64,000 bases of DNA from an uncultured Bacteriovoracaceae bacterium (GCA_950054155.1 CATLOT010000015.1:20969-84968), one strand, 5' to 3'. Positions 34,831 through 44,758 are shown, numbered from the stretch's first letter. Program-made: numbers and translations. Notes: generated from the sequence alone by a model not told the origin.

Positions 34831-37756
34831 TCTCAAGTCGCCGAAGATGGTGCACCTGAAGTACATAGGAGCCCAGATCATCCTGCACAATCCCCTGAAT
34901 GAGAAAGACCCCCTCTAAAAAGAGGATATCCCGATAAGCGATATAGGCCTCGGGAAAGAAGACCGTTTCATAAATAGAGCAGTCATCACTAAAAGAAACA
35001 AAGAGCATAGTATCCCCACTCTTTGTTCTCGTGGCCTTAGAAGTTACAAACTCTCCATAGAGAAGAACCGACTGGCCGACAAGGCCCGGAAAATCGACCC
35101 CTCTCACAATATCATCTCTTTTTAAAAGATTTTGATAGAGACGCCAGCGAGGAATTGTCACAAGAGCTCCCATACGCTCTTCCTCCCACCCAAGTAGCTG
35201 ACCGACCTCATATTCGCGAAGCTCAGGAAGGTCCATCATCTCTTCCCAGTTATCAACGCCATTAAAGTGACCCTTTTTTTGAGCATAGAAGATATAGACA
35301 TCCCACATAAGGGAAACCAGCACTTTTTCCTTGTGGCGAATACTTGAAAGAGCACGCGCTTGGACAAAAGTGCGTGCCTCCTCAAAGCTCATCTCCACTC
35401 GTTGAAGAAAGTCCGTAATATTTTGAAATGGTCCAAACTCTGAGCGACTAAAGAGAAGTTGGTCAATCGTCTTTCGCTTAATCCCTTTAAGCTGCATAAG
35501 ACCTGTGCGTATTTGATTCTTAAAACCTTTATAATGAAATTCACTCTCATTAATATCCGCTGGTAAAATATGAATACCAAAGCGCCTGGCCTCTTCAAGG
35601 TAAGCACTAACACTATAAAAGCCCCCCTGATTAGAGATTACTGCGGCCATAAACTCGGCAGGATAATGCGCTTTTAAATAGGCAGCTTTGAATGAGACCA
35701 AACAGTAAGATGCCGAATGAGGCTTACAAAAAGAGTAACCTGAAAAGCTTAGAATCATCTCCCAAACGTCCTCAATGGTTTTTTGCTCAATCCCTTTCTT
35801 TCGAGCACCAGAAAAGAACTTCTCTTTATAATGGCTTAATTTCTTTTGCTTATGCTTCTTCCCTAGCACCTTTCTTAAATCATTGCCCTCTACAACATCA
35901 AAGTCCGCAAGGATCATCGCAACCTGTGTCACTTGCTCTTGGTAAATGAGCACACCAAAAGTCTCATCGAGAACATCCTTTAGACTGGGATGAAAATGGG
36001 TAAAGGGTTCTCCTTGAATTCTCTTTGCAATAATATTGGCAAAGCGACGAGCAGCAGGCCGGATCACCGAGCCCGCAATTACATTATGCTCAAACTCCCC
36101 ACTGCGCTGTTTCTGTAAATAAAGACGTGTTCCTGGAGATTCAACATAGAAAACTCCCATCGTATTACCAATAATCATCATTTCCTTAGTCCGTTCATCA
36201 TCGACAGGATTAAAAGAGCGGTAGTCATAATGCTTTTGATAATTCTGATTTACGGCCCATAAACTATCACGAACCACGGCCAAAGAGCGATTGCCAAGTA
36301 AGTCCACCTTCACAAGACCCGCTAACTCTGTCTGATCCTTTTCCCATTGAATGACAGGTACACCTTTTGTCGCCCATTCCACAGGTGCATATTCCTCAAT
36401 AGGTCCAGGAGTAACGACAACCCCTCCGCAGTGGACGGAGAGATGCCGCAGACATCCTTGTATTTGATTGGCCAAGAAAAGAATTTTTCGCCACGTTTGA
36501 TCAACTTCCACACGGGGAAGACGATTCGTAATAAAGCTAATTTCATCTTCTTTAATCCCAAAAACTTTCGCTACCTCACGAATGGCAGAGCGGTCACGAA
36601 GAAAATTATGATTGGCCACCATGGCCGCACGACCAGGATACTTTCTAAAAACATAATCCAAAATATCGTCACGCTCATCCCAGGGAAAGTCTATGTCGAT
36701 ATCGGGAGGATCAACTCGCTTCTCATTAAGAAAGCGCTCAAAGAAGAGGTTGTGCTTAATGGGATCAACGTGGGTAATCCCGAGAAGATAGCAAACAAGG
36801 CTCGCCGCCCCTGAGCCACGACCGCAATTAATTCCCGATTGAGAGACAAAATCATCAACAACTAGAAAGTAATTACTAAATCCTTTCTCTTCAATAATAC
36901 GAAGCTCGTAGCTAAGACGCTCCTCAACCTTTCTCATCATCCCATTATCCGCTTCGGGATAACGCCATACCATCCGCTCTAGGCACTTTTGCCTTAAAGA
37001 GAGAGAGGCTTCTTCTGTATCCATCCCACGAAACTGGGGAAAAATTAAGTCCCCTGTAAACCAGTCACTACGACAGTGGCGCTCAATATAGTCGAGATGA
37101 TGAAGAGCTTCAGGAATCAGTTCAAACCATCTCTTCATCTGGTCATCATTAGCGAAGAAGCAAAAAGGACTGTGAACCCTCTCAAAAGAAACTTCTTCGA
37201 GAGTACAATTCTCATCAATCGCCCTTAGCAAGCGATAGAGATCATCCTCTCCTTCTTCTCTCATATGGACGCGAGCGCTAGCGATTAATTTAATCCCTTG
37301 CTCTTGCGCCCACTTAATTTCCTTTTGAGTCGTGATTCCCTTGGTCACTTCAAAGTAAAGAGAATTTTTATCGTAGAACGTATTAAGGTTGAGAAGAAAT
37401 TTCTCATCATCACTGAGAACGATCCAACTCTCACACTCACTCTCAAATAAGGACATAAAGTCTGACTGACTCTTTTGATGAAGAGAACTTAAAAGTCTAC
37501 AGAGCCCTCTAAATCCTCTTTGGTTTCGGCAAAGAATAACCGCTCTAAAATCAGAACAAATAAACTCAGTGCCAATAATTGGCTTAATACCATTTTCACG
37601 CGCGACTTGAATAAAATGGGGTATCCCGTAGAGTCCATTTGTATCTGTAAGGGCAAGGCTTTGATGACCAAAAGACCGTGCCCTTTCACAGAGCCATTCT
37701 AGAGAAGCCAGCCCTTGCATTGGAGAATAGACGGAATGAGTGTGGACATGGAACAT
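34826..37756 (-). CDS. dnaE2: error-prone DNA polymerase III alpha subunit DnaE2
   Basis: A 976-residue C-family polymerase. The N-terminal PHP domain begins FHVHTHSVYSPMQG. The polymerase palm shows the catalytic acids in PPDIDIDFPWDERDD (about residue 350), then KVDLLGNRSLAVVRD and LIYQEQVTQVAMILADFD, and a C-terminal OB fold (VLLYGEFVTSKATRTKSGDTM). The length, shorter than replicative DnaE (about 1160), and the imuB-like gene two bases upstream identify it as the mutagenesis-type DnaE2/ImuC that performs translesion synthesis. No imuA or lexA is seen nearby. Confidence 0.92.
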   Translation of the reverse strand: MFHVHTHSVYSPMQGLASLEWLCERARSFGHQSLALTDTNGLYGIPHFIQVARENGIKPIIGTEFICSDFRAVILCRNQRGFRGLCRLLSSLHQKSQSDFMSLFESECESWIVLSDDEKFLLNLNTFYDKNSLYFEVTKGITTQKEIKWAQEQGIKLIASARVHMREEGEDDLYRLLRAIDENCTLEEVSFERVHSPFCFFANDDQMKRWFELIPEALHHLDYIERHCRSDWFTGDLIFPQFRGMDTEEASLSLRQKCLERMVWRYPEADNGMMRKVEERLSYELRIIEEKGFSNYFLVVDDFVSQSGINCGRGSGAASLVCYLLGITHVDPIKHNLFFERFLNEKRVDPPDIDIDFPWDERDDILDYVFRKYPGRAAMVANHNFLRDRSAIREVAKVFGIKEDEISFITNRLPRVEVDQTWRKILFLANQIQGCLRHLSVHCGGVVVTPGPIEEYAPVEWATKGVPVIQWEKDQTELAGLVKVDLLGNRSLAVVRDSLWAVNQNYQKHYDYRSFNPVDDERTKEMMIIGNTMGVFYVESPGTRLYLQKQRSGEFEHNVIAGSVIRPAARRFANIIAKRIQGEPFTHFHPSLKDVLDETFGVLIYQEQVTQVAMILADFDVVEGNDLRKVLGKKHKQKKLSHYKEKFFSGARKKGIEQKTIEDVWEMILSFSGYSFCKPHSASYCLVSFKAAYLKAHYPAEFMAAVISNQGGFYSVSAYLEEARRFGIHILPADINESEFHYKGFKNQIRTGLMQLKGIKRKTIDQLLFSRSEFGPFQNITDFLQRVEMSFEEARTFVQARALSSIRHKEKVLVSLMWDVYIFYAQKKGHFNGVDNWEEMMDLPELREYEVGQLLGWEEERMGALVTIPRWRLYQNLLKRDDIVRGVDFPGLVGQSVLLYGEFVTSKATRTKSGDTMLFVSFSDDCSIYETVFFPEAYIAYRDILFLEGVFLIQGIVQDDLGSYVLQVHHLRRLEM

Positions 37757-37758
37757 CG

Positions 37759-38955
37759 CTAGGCAAGAAGCTTTCTTCCAAAGAGTATTTTTCCTTTAAA
37801 CTTTTCGTCGAGAAGATCAAGAGTCTCATCGAGTACTCTTTTATTCTTGTGGTCCTCCTCTTCAAAGAGAGAGAGTTGAATTTCACTACGAGTTAATCCC
37901 TTAGCCTCTAGGCTTATATAACGAATAGCAACTCGACGATTAAGTAAATGAGTAAAAAGCTTGCGCAACTCTTTAGCAACTTGATGTTGGTACTGAAAAG
38001 GCCCATCGAATTCCTTCCTCCTTTCGACATATTTATAGTCGCTGTAGCGCACTCCTACGCTAAGGCTTTGAGCATATTGCTGCATCACTCGTAACTTAGA
38101 ACACGCTTCCTCAAGAAGGTTTTCGATCTTAAAGTTGAGTTCGAAAATATTATTCGTCTCATTCTCAAGATGCTCTTCACAGAAAACCGTGGGTTCTCTC
38201 TTAGGCGGAACCACTGGCCGAGGGTCTACCCCTCGGGCCATTTGGTATAGAGTTTCCGCATGAAAAGGTCCGAAGGCTGCCGTTAGGTATAAACGGTTGA
38301 GCGCAGCCAAATCTGCGACTGTTTGAAGATTGAGGTCAGCAAAAATGTCGTGTGTGCGTGTGGAGCGCCGACTCTTCAATATTCGAACAATGGGCAGAAC
38401 GTCTGCTTCGAGAGGACTCAAGAACGGAGCTTCCTGACCCTTTTCAATGTTAAGGATATGGCTTTTATCGACGCCTTTAATCACTTCCTTGGCCGCGGCT
38501 TTAGCCACCAATTTATTGGCCGCATGGCCAAGGGAGCAATCAAGGGAGAAGTCATTCTTCAATAGGCGTCTGAGTTGGAGGGAAAAATCCTCCGGACCAC
38601 CATAGAGGCGGCGAAACCCTGTGTAATCCAAATAGATTTTCCCCTCGCGCTCAAACTCATAAACCGGAAGCCATTTCTTGATGGCCGTCTCAAGCTTCCG
38701 ATTTACTTGCTTATAGAGATCTGGATTGGGTTCAACGATTGTCACAGAAGGTAAAATCTTTCGTGCTTGCCCAACAGGCATTCCTTTAGAGAGACCAGCC
38801 TTTCTTGCTTCCGGTGAGACTGACCACAACTTCGCTCTATCACTAGAGCGTGGAGCGATGGCCACTTCCCTCTCCTTGAGACCTGGATCTTGAATCCTCT
38901 CAAGAGCAATGGGAAAGGCGGGAATGTTGAGATAACTAATTACACGAGATTCCAT
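37759..38955 (-). CDS. imuB: ImuB-like inactive Y-family polymerase homologue
   Basis: A 398-residue Y-family fold protein. Aligned by eye to DinB, the catalytic carboxylates are lost: the first Asp is N10 (SYLNIPAF), and the palm Asp-Glu pair is G105-K106 (EREGKIYLD). The C-terminal little-finger domain continues to QLSLF (about residue 358), a near-ideal beta-clamp-binding motif, then a short tail. ImuB proteins are catalytically dead bridges between the clamp, DnaE2 and ImuA. The start at 38955 lies only about 12 bases after the predicted -10 element and has no Shine-Dalgarno sequence, so its mRNA may be leaderless. Confidence 0.87.
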   Translation of the reverse strand: MESRVISYLNIPAFPIALERIQDPGLKEREVAIAPRSSDRAKLWSVSPEARKAGLSKGMPVGQARKILPSVTIVEPNPDLYKQVNRKLETAIKKWLPVYEFEREGKIYLDYTGFRRLYGGPEDFSLQLRRLLKNDFSLDCSLGHAANKLVAKAAAKEVIKGVDKSHILNIEKGQEAPFLSPLEADVLPIVRILKSRRSTRTHDIFADLNLQTVADLAALNRLYLTAAFGPFHAETLYQMARGVDPRPVVPPKREPTVFCEEHLENETNNIFELNFKIENLLEEACSKLRVMQQYAQSLSVGVRYSDYKYVERRKEFDGPFQYQHQVAKELRKLFTHLLNRRVAIRYISLEAKGLTRSEIQLSLFEEEDHKNKRVLDETLDLLDEKFKGKILFGRKLLA

Positions 38956-38957
38956 AT

Positions 38958-38995
38958 ACGCATTTCATTATGCGCAAGTTTTGCGTAAGTGTCAA
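38958..38995 (-). promoter_or_regulatory. imuB-dnaE2 promoter overlapped by inverted repeats
   Basis: On the minus strand TTGACA (38995-38990), a 17-base spacer and CATAAT (38972-38967) form a near-consensus sigma-70 promoter. ACGCAA-3-TTGCGC (38986-38972) and GCGCAT-6-ATGCGT (38975-38958), two imperfect inverted repeats, overlap the spacer and -10 element. This is what an SOS-type operator would look like, although the sequence is not the known LexA box of E. coli or Bacillus. Confidence 0.6.
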
Positions 38996-39012
38996 CAGGT
39001 AATATTGGCCCT

Positions 39013-42000
39013 CTAGAAAACACCCTGCTTAATCTGAATTCCAGATTTGTGAGTCGGAGCAGGCTGAAATGGCTGCCTTCCACGACCTTGCTGGCGTCTT
39101 TGACCAGGAGGTGGAGGTAAGGTGACGTCTTCATCTTCTGAGTCATCATCACTACCATATTCTTGATATCCACCACCATCATCATCGTCAGGTGTCGGTG
39201 TCGGGGTCGGGGTGGGCTCAGCATCAGTTTGGTCAGGATCAGTTTGATCACCTGGACCTGGTGAGAGCTCCCCATTATCAACTCCTGTTCTCTCGTCTCC
39301 ATCATCTAGCTCATTTGCAGCTCTTCCTGCAGCTCTAGCCGTTTCATAACCAGAGTTCAGAAGACGGCGAGCACTAATGGCAACTCTATTTCGCTTAAGA
39401 GCACTCAAAGAAATTCTCTTAGGACTGCGCATTCCTTTTCCAAGGACTTTAATGAAGTCACGACCTCTTTCCACAATTCTAAAAGGTCCTTTTCCAAGAT
39501 TTTCAAAGAAGCGCATGGAGTCTGTAGTCGTTCTAATATTTTCTTTTGTTCCTCCAACAGCATCAGCAATATCGTCTCCATACTTAAAGTCGATGACATA
39601 ATCACCTTTTATGAGTTCATCAAACTCTCTGGCCGAAGTCGTCCAAGGAGACAAACGGCTTACAATGGAAAGGTCATCGATATCAGCAAGACGAATACGG
39701 AAGATGCTTCCATCGGCCGCCTCAAAGATAGCGTACTCTCCATCAATACGTTTAAAAGTTCCAGAGACATTGACACCATCTTTGGTCTTAAAGCTAACTT
39801 GATATCCCTCTTTAAAGAAAGCTGCAAAGTTATCAGGAACACCTTCAGGCGCCTTACCAATTCTTGCTACTTCAAAATTTTCAAGTCTTCTTGGTGTTCT
39901 TACTCGTGGTGCACTGTCAGCGAGTGAACCATCAATATAAGGAGATTCAATTCGTCCCGCGATAGGCTCGGCCTTAACAACATCTGTCGCCCCATCAACA
40001 AGATCCCCCTGATGAAGGTAGGGAACGACATCTGTAGATGGCTCAACTTTGGCTACTGCTCGTGAACTTTCTAAAGTTATTGCTGGCTCCGCAAGAGAAC
40101 CTTCAATAACAGGAGACTCTAATTTCCCCGCGATAGGTTCAGCGCGAGCAACATCACTGCCACCTTCAAGAACCTCGCCCGTGTGGACATAAGGGACCAC
40201 TTCACGTCCAGTGGCCTCAGCGATATCGCGTGAACCGGCCACAGCTGGAACTTCGGCGGGAATTGCTGGAATCTCCCCACTTCCTCCCCGAACAACAACA
40301 GCGCGGTTTCGAGGAACAGTTGCCCTTAAAGCGATACTGTCTCTATTTATGTCTCTGAAACGAAAAGGCTTCTCCACCAATTTACCGTCGACCATAACTT
40401 CTAAAATGATCGATTGATTATTAAGACGTACAAACTTTCCGAATTTAGGAGCACCACCACCTGGGGCAGTAAAGGCTACAGAGTCACCGGGGTTTAATCC
40501 CTCAAAATCAGCACGACCTGGTCTTGCAATTCCTTGGCTAGGACGACCAATAACAGCACCTTCTTCAATTCGAAGTGTAGTGGAATCAATATTTCTAAAG
40601 CGTACCGTCTCAACTCCCTTATCAGTTTTAATAACAACAGACTCGTTGTTAATATCAATGACACGTCCACGTGTGGGCTTAGTTCCCGCAGGGCTTGTAA
40701 AAGAGATTACTTTATCAACAATATCATCGGGGAAATTTCCTCGACCGGGAACCACTCTTCTAGTGCTATCAACATCAACACGGGGTGCACTCTCAAGACG
40801 AGGCGCCGCTGGTTGAAGAGGGGTCTCTCCCGTGACTTTTATGGCATCAATTCGCGTGGCTGGCGCAGGTAATCCCCGCACAGGCTCTGGTGCTGGAAGA
40901 GCTTTTGGCGCTTCGGCCACAGCCTCAACACGCCTCGCAGGAAGAGTATTCTGACGAAGAACAATCGCACGATCAGGCGCAATTGGCTCAAGACGCGAGG
41001 TCGGTCCTTGAGGACGAACAACAGGTGTCTCTGGTCTGACTGCAGGAAGCGATGGATCTCGTACCACCAGTGCTCCCCCTGGTGCCTTTGGCGCCACGGC
41101 GGCATCTGGACGAACTGCAGGCAATGAAGGCTCTCTAACAACAAGTGCGCGATCTGGAGCGATCGGTTCAAGACGCGAAGCTGGTCCTTGGGGACGAACA
41201 ACTGGCGTGTCCGGTCTCACAGCAGGAAGAGAAGGATCTCTTACAACGAGATCACCACCCGGTGCTTTCGGTGCTGTTACAGCATCTGGGCGAACAGCGG
41301 GTAATGAAGGCTCTCTTACGACAAGAGCCCGCTCTGGAGCAATAGGATCAAGTCGTGAGGCAGGTCCTTGTGGCCTAAGCACAGGTGAATCAACATTGGA
41401 TCTTATAACGGGTGCAGCATCATCAAATGCAGAAAAAGATGGTATTTCATCCAGGTTCTTAGGTGCACTTATATCCGTCGTAATCGACGAAAGAGAAATT
41501 TCGACATCTGGTGATTCAACAAGTTTTGCATCAGACGCATCAACTCTTCCCGTTACACTTGTAATTCCAGGACCACCATCCGCTTCTTCGGCGACCTTAA
41601 CATAGTCAGGGACAATATCGGCAGCAACCTCAGCAGTATCATCACCCGCAGAGATGACATCATCACTCGCAGCGACTGCACTTGGCTCTTCAGCCCTTTT
41701 AAAGAGAGCATCGATATCATTTTCAAGAATATCATAAGAGAGAACTTCATCATTGCCGTCACGACGATAGAGAAGCTTCCCATCTGCATAGCCCTCAACT
41801 TTTATCGCGACATCTTGACCGTCTTCAACAATCTTTAGATCACTTGCCTGCTCTAATGAGTGCACTCTCTTCGCTAGCTCTAAAGCCTGAGAAGGAGACT
41901 TGCTCTTATTAAGTGCAAGATCAACAAAGTTAGCGAGTCCTTTACAACCAGCGGCTTCGATGTTGAAAGACATCAACATTATAAGAAGGACAAAGAATGT

Positions 42001-42021
42001 GTTCTTCATTTGTCTCATCAT
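39013..42021 (-). CDS. large secreted proline-rich repeat protein, unknown function
   Basis: About 1002 residues from the ATG at 42021, whose ATGATGA junction overlaps the stop of the upstream gene; a GTG at 42030 is the longer alternative. A signal peptide (FFVLLIMLMSFNIEAAG) is followed by an Asp/Ala-rich part, then 60-residue tandem repeats rich in Pro/Ala/Arg (about residues 213-363), three small barrel-like modules with the pattern GDSVAFTAP..GKFVRLNNQSIIL, and a second repeated segment (VVPYVHTGEV, VVPYLHQGDL). The C-terminus is acidic with a Thr-Pro run and ends in a Gln/Arg-rich tail. The architecture suggests an extended surface or periplasmic scaffold. No family is recognised. Confidence 0.75.
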   Translation of the reverse strand: MMRQMKNTFFVLLIMLMSFNIEAAGCKGLANFVDLALNKSKSPSQALELAKRVHSLEQASDLKIVEDGQDVAIKVEGYADGKLLYRRDGNDEVLSYDILENDIDALFKRAEEPSAVAASDDVISAGDDTAEVAADIVPDYVKVAEEADGGPGITSVTGRVDASDAKLVESPDVEISLSSITTDISAPKNLDEIPSFSAFDDAAPVIRSNVDSPVLRPQGPASRLDPIAPERALVVREPSLPAVRPDAVTAPKAPGGDLVVRDPSLPAVRPDTPVVRPQGPASRLEPIAPDRALVVREPSLPAVRPDAAVAPKAPGGALVVRDPSLPAVRPETPVVRPQGPTSRLEPIAPDRAIVLRQNTLPARRVEAVAEAPKALPAPEPVRGLPAPATRIDAIKVTGETPLQPAAPRLESAPRVDVDSTRRVVPGRGNFPDDIVDKVISFTSPAGTKPTRGRVIDINNESVVIKTDKGVETVRFRNIDSTTLRIEEGAVIGRPSQGIARPGRADFEGLNPGDSVAFTAPGGGAPKFGKFVRLNNQSIILEVMVDGKLVEKPFRFRDINRDSIALRATVPRNRAVVVRGGSGEIPAIPAEVPAVAGSRDIAEATGREVVPYVHTGEVLEGGSDVARAEPIAGKLESPVIEGSLAEPAITLESSRAVAKVEPSTDVVPYLHQGDLVDGATDVVKAEPIAGRIESPYIDGSLADSAPRVRTPRRLENFEVARIGKAPEGVPDNFAAFFKEGYQVSFKTKDGVNVSGTFKRIDGEYAIFEAADGSIFRIRLADIDDLSIVSRLSPWTTSAREFDELIKGDYVIDFKYGDDIADAVGGTKENIRTTTDSMRFFENLGKGPFRIVERGRDFIKVLGKGMRSPKRISLSALKRNRVAISARRLLNSGYETARAAGRAANELDDGDERTGVDNGELSPGPGDQTDPDQTDAEPTPTPTPTPDDDDGGGYQEYGSDDDSEDEDVTLPPPPGQRRQQGRGRQPFQPAPTHKSGIQIKQGVF
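40932..41384. repeat. 180-bp in-frame tandem repeat, two full copies plus half a copy
   Basis: Copies lie at 41205-41384 and 41025-41204, with a partial third at 40932-41024, all inside the 39013-42021 gene. Each 60-residue unit reads VVRPQGPASRLEPIAP, then REPSLPAVRP, APKAPGG and RDPSLPAVRP, so each unit itself contains two related half-units. DNA and protein differ slightly between copies. Confidence 0.88.
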
Positions 42022-44207
42022 ACGCCACACATCTCCGTACAGGCATCAAGACCCTTTTGAAAAAAGTCGGTCATTTCATCTGCACTCATCTTTTCAAGCT
42101 TTTTAAAGATTTCACTAGGCTTTTCTAACTTAGAAAGCTCTTTTAAAACTTTTTGAACATTGGCTTTACCCATAGTATTTTTGACTAAAGTGAGATTTTG
42201 CTTAAGTGGGCCACTTTTACGAATTAAGCTATAAGCCTCTTTGATCTCTTTTAGAAATTGCATTCTCTCGGTCCCTTTAAGGTGACGAGCGATGGCCATT
42301 GCTCCCGGAACATCGAGAAGAGTAAAGCCGGCTGCAAAAGCAGCATTAAAGAGAGCATCCTCAGCTTCATCCATGGCAATAAGAAATTCATCTGCCGTCT
42401 CTTGATCCCCCGCTCCAGCAAGGTAAGAAGAAATGAGTTCATCTCTTTGCTCAGCAGCTTGTAAATAACGGGTTCCATAGACGGTTGTCTCTGCTACACC
42501 ATAAGCAAAACCGGCGACAGCTAAACCTTTAAAAGTGGCACCCGCTAAAGCAAAGGCTCCCACACTTGTGACCGTAGCGCCCGCGGCACCAGCAACAGCT
42601 CCGGTAAGAAGAGCGACAGCGCCAACACCAGTTACGACTAAAAGAGCGCCACCAACAACGAGCCCACCAAAGGCAATTGCTTTCCCCCAAGTGAAGCCCT
42701 CATTATCTTTTGCTTCTTGAGCAATATCACTAATAACAGTACAAGCTTCATCAACTTTAGTCGGGTCCTTCATCAGAGACTGGCCAACGAGAACAGGGTT
42801 AGTCGCCACGATCTCTTTTAAACTTTCTCTTCGATTTTCAAGTATACTTGCTGGGCTTAACTTATTATTGTACCAAGCTGCATCTGGGGACATACGACTC
42901 ATTTCGCTCTTACGAAGTGTCTCTTGATTATGAAGCTTTTGAACTTGCTCCATAACTCTTTCCTCTGCTTCTGAAATAGCTCCCCTAACATCATTTGTAC
43001 TTATTGAAGTGTCATGAGTTTTAAAAGTTCCATTACTTCTGTCAAAGCCACCGCCGATGAGACCAAACATACTTGCTTCATCACGGTCTCTTCTTGACCC
43101 CATTTTTCCACCAACAGCATTGGTCCACATGAGAAGGCCTGGGCCGCTTTTAGCATTTTCCATGAAGGAAGTAACATAGGCTTGATGAGCAGCTCTTGAC
43201 TTCTCTGTGTCCATATTGGCGCTATCACGAATCCAACCCTCTGTAACATCGAGTTCATTTTTAAGAATTACTTCATTGATTTGGGTGATGCGTGAACGAA
43301 TTTCTTCAGCAGCATCAGCTGGTGAATACTGTTTCTCACCACTTCTTTTAAGTTTTAAAAATTCCTGTTTCGCCCTTTTCGTCAAATGATCCTTTTGTGA
43401 ATCCGAGCATTGATTTGTTTTAAATTCCCGCGGTCCGGGACCTGGATTATAGGTCGTGCGACTACAAATTTGAGGAAGAATATGAGTTGCCACATCCTCA
43501 TCCGAAAGTTCAGATTTCTTTCCAAGCTCTTCATTGTAGGTGTATTTAAGAGCAGTAATTGTTTTGACAGAGTTTTCTAAACCTTGAAGATAGATATTTT
43601 CTTGAAACTTACTCATATCTTTTGCTTCATCTTCAGTGGTTAGAGTGTCGGTAATCCCTCTAATACTCGCCATAAGATCATCAACTGATTCCGCTTCAAA
43701 GTGAGAAATATTACAAGGGATTTCAGTATCTGGTGTTACCCAAGCCGCCTCAAGAAGCCTATCAGGTAAACGATTGGTATACATAGGATCGTTAAGATCA
43801 TCACTCACACAATTATCAAGCTTTTCTTTGAGGGCACGAAGGCGCGCAAATTTGTTATGAATCCGTAGAAACTCAGCCCCAGCAGGTGTGTCTTTAAGAT
43901 TGGGATTAGCTTTGATGTAGCGTTGTCCCGCCTCCATCGCCGTCTTTCCTCTTTCTCCCGTTACAGCAGCAATGGGGTCCATACTAGTGACGGCAGCAGT
44001 GTACTGTTCCTTTAAAGACTCAAGGTCCATTACTGGTTCATCAGCAAAGGTCGGCTGAAGGCTTGCGCTTAGAATAAGAGCAGCACTTAAAAAATTACGA
44101 ATTGATTTTAACTTCACCTTTTTCACCGAGAACTTGATCCTCCACTTAAGATAGTCCACACTCGCTTTTCGGTTGAGATCAACACGAACTTGAGTAATTA
44201 GGTCCAT
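42018..44207 (-). CDS. large secreted protein with Gly/Ala-rich hydrophobic segment, unknown function
   Basis: A 729-residue protein. The hydrophobic export signal (FLSAALILSASLQPTFA) begins only at about residue 39, so a GTG at 44126 may be the true start and would give a normal signal peptide. The mature part is largely helical. Residues about 495-560 form two long Gly/Ala/Val-rich hydrophobic stretches that could insert into a membrane as a hairpin. A charged RDELISSYL segment and a GFTLLDVPGAMAIAR segment follow. The 1546-residue protein at 52051-56691 has the same arrangement. It is coupled to the 39013-42021 gene by an ATGA overlap. No family name is recognised. Confidence 0.7.
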   Translation of the reverse strand: MDLITQVRVDLNRKASVDYLKWRIKFSVKKVKLKSIRNFLSAALILSASLQPTFADEPVMDLESLKEQYTAAVTSMDPIAAVTGERGKTAMEAGQRYIKANPNLKDTPAGAEFLRIHNKFARLRALKEKLDNCVSDDLNDPMYTNRLPDRLLEAAWVTPDTEIPCNISHFEAESVDDLMASIRGITDTLTTEDEAKDMSKFQENIYLQGLENSVKTITALKYTYNEELGKKSELSDEDVATHILPQICSRTTYNPGPGPREFKTNQCSDSQKDHLTKRAKQEFLKLKRSGEKQYSPADAAEEIRSRITQINEVILKNELDVTEGWIRDSANMDTEKSRAAHQAYVTSFMENAKSGPGLLMWTNAVGGKMGSRRDRDEASMFGLIGGGFDRSNGTFKTHDTSISTNDVRGAISEAEERVMEQVQKLHNQETLRKSEMSRMSPDAAWYNNKLSPASILENRRESLKEIVATNPVLVGQSLMKDPTKVDEACTVISDIAQEAKDNEGFTWGKAIAFGGLVVGGALLVVTGVGAVALLTGAVAGAAGATVTSVGAFALAGATFKGLAVAGFAYGVAETTVYGTRYLQAAEQRDELISSYLAGAGDQETADEFLIAMDEAEDALFNAAFAAGFTLLDVPGAMAIARHLKGTERMQFLKEIKEAYSLIRKSGPLKQNLTLVKNTMGKANVQKVLKELSKLEKPSEIFKKLEKMSADEMTDFFQKGLDACTEMCGV

Positions 44208-44311
44208 CTTAAAAGAAGTGTGTGATAATCCCTATTTCGTTGAGGGAGTTTTCATATTTTCAGGTGCTTAGATGAATTTCGGGTGCCTTAAAATTGAGGC
44301 GATTTTCTCAC

Positions 44312-44758
44312 TTATTTCCAGGGCATGATCGGAACAGTGGAGAGAGCATTCTTGGGAGAGCCATCAATAATCTTGTCGCTATAAACAAGATAAACGAGAG
44401 TATTTCTCTTTGAATCGTAAAAGCGTACGACTTGCATACTTTTAAAGATAAGGGATGTTTTCTTAGTGAAAACCCGCTCCCCTTGCTTAAGCTTATCGTT
44501 AAAAGAAACAGGTCCCACTTGTCGACAGGCAATGGAAGCATCCGAGGTATCTTCAGCAATGCCGAGGCTGCCTTTTATCCCCCCTGTCTTTGCTCGACTA
44601 AGGTGACAGGAAACTCCTTGCACTTTTGGGTCATCAAAGGCTTCGACAACAATACTATGATTCGCCCCAAGAAGTTTAAAGGCCGTATCGACACGACCAA
44701 TTTCCTCCGCATGAATGAGGGATGTCCACCATAAAAGACTGAGTGCAAAAAACTTCAT
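44312..44758 (-). CDS. creA: CreA family secreted protein
   Basis: A 148-residue protein with a signal peptide ([13 protein letters not shown]). It matches the CreA family from [14 protein letters not shown] through [27 protein letters not shown], then [10 protein letters not shown] and [24 protein letters not shown]. CreA is a conserved periplasmic protein of unknown role. Two cysteines (C51 and C78 approximately) are typical. Confidence 0.92.
   Translation of the reverse strand: MKFFALSLLWWTSLIHAEEIGRVDTAFKLLGANHSIVVEAFDDPKVQGVSCHLSRAKTGGIKGSLGIAEDTSDASIACRQVGPVSFNDKLKQGERVFTKKTSLIFKSMQVVRFYDSKRNTLVYLVYSDKIIDGSPKNALSTVPIMPWK

Noticed and set aside
36347..36814. 155-residue frame antisense to dnaE2
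   Set aside because: It is a shadow of the conserved polymerase coding sequence, with no domain or ribosome-binding site.
40932..41384. Regular repeats as a CRISPR array
   Set aside because: The repeat unit is 180 bases, in frame and translated; there are no short repeats separated by unique spacers.
41207..41605. 132-residue frame antisense to the repeat protein
   Set aside because: Its repetitive Gly/Ser/Arg sequence mirrors the tandem repeats of the real gene on the other strand.
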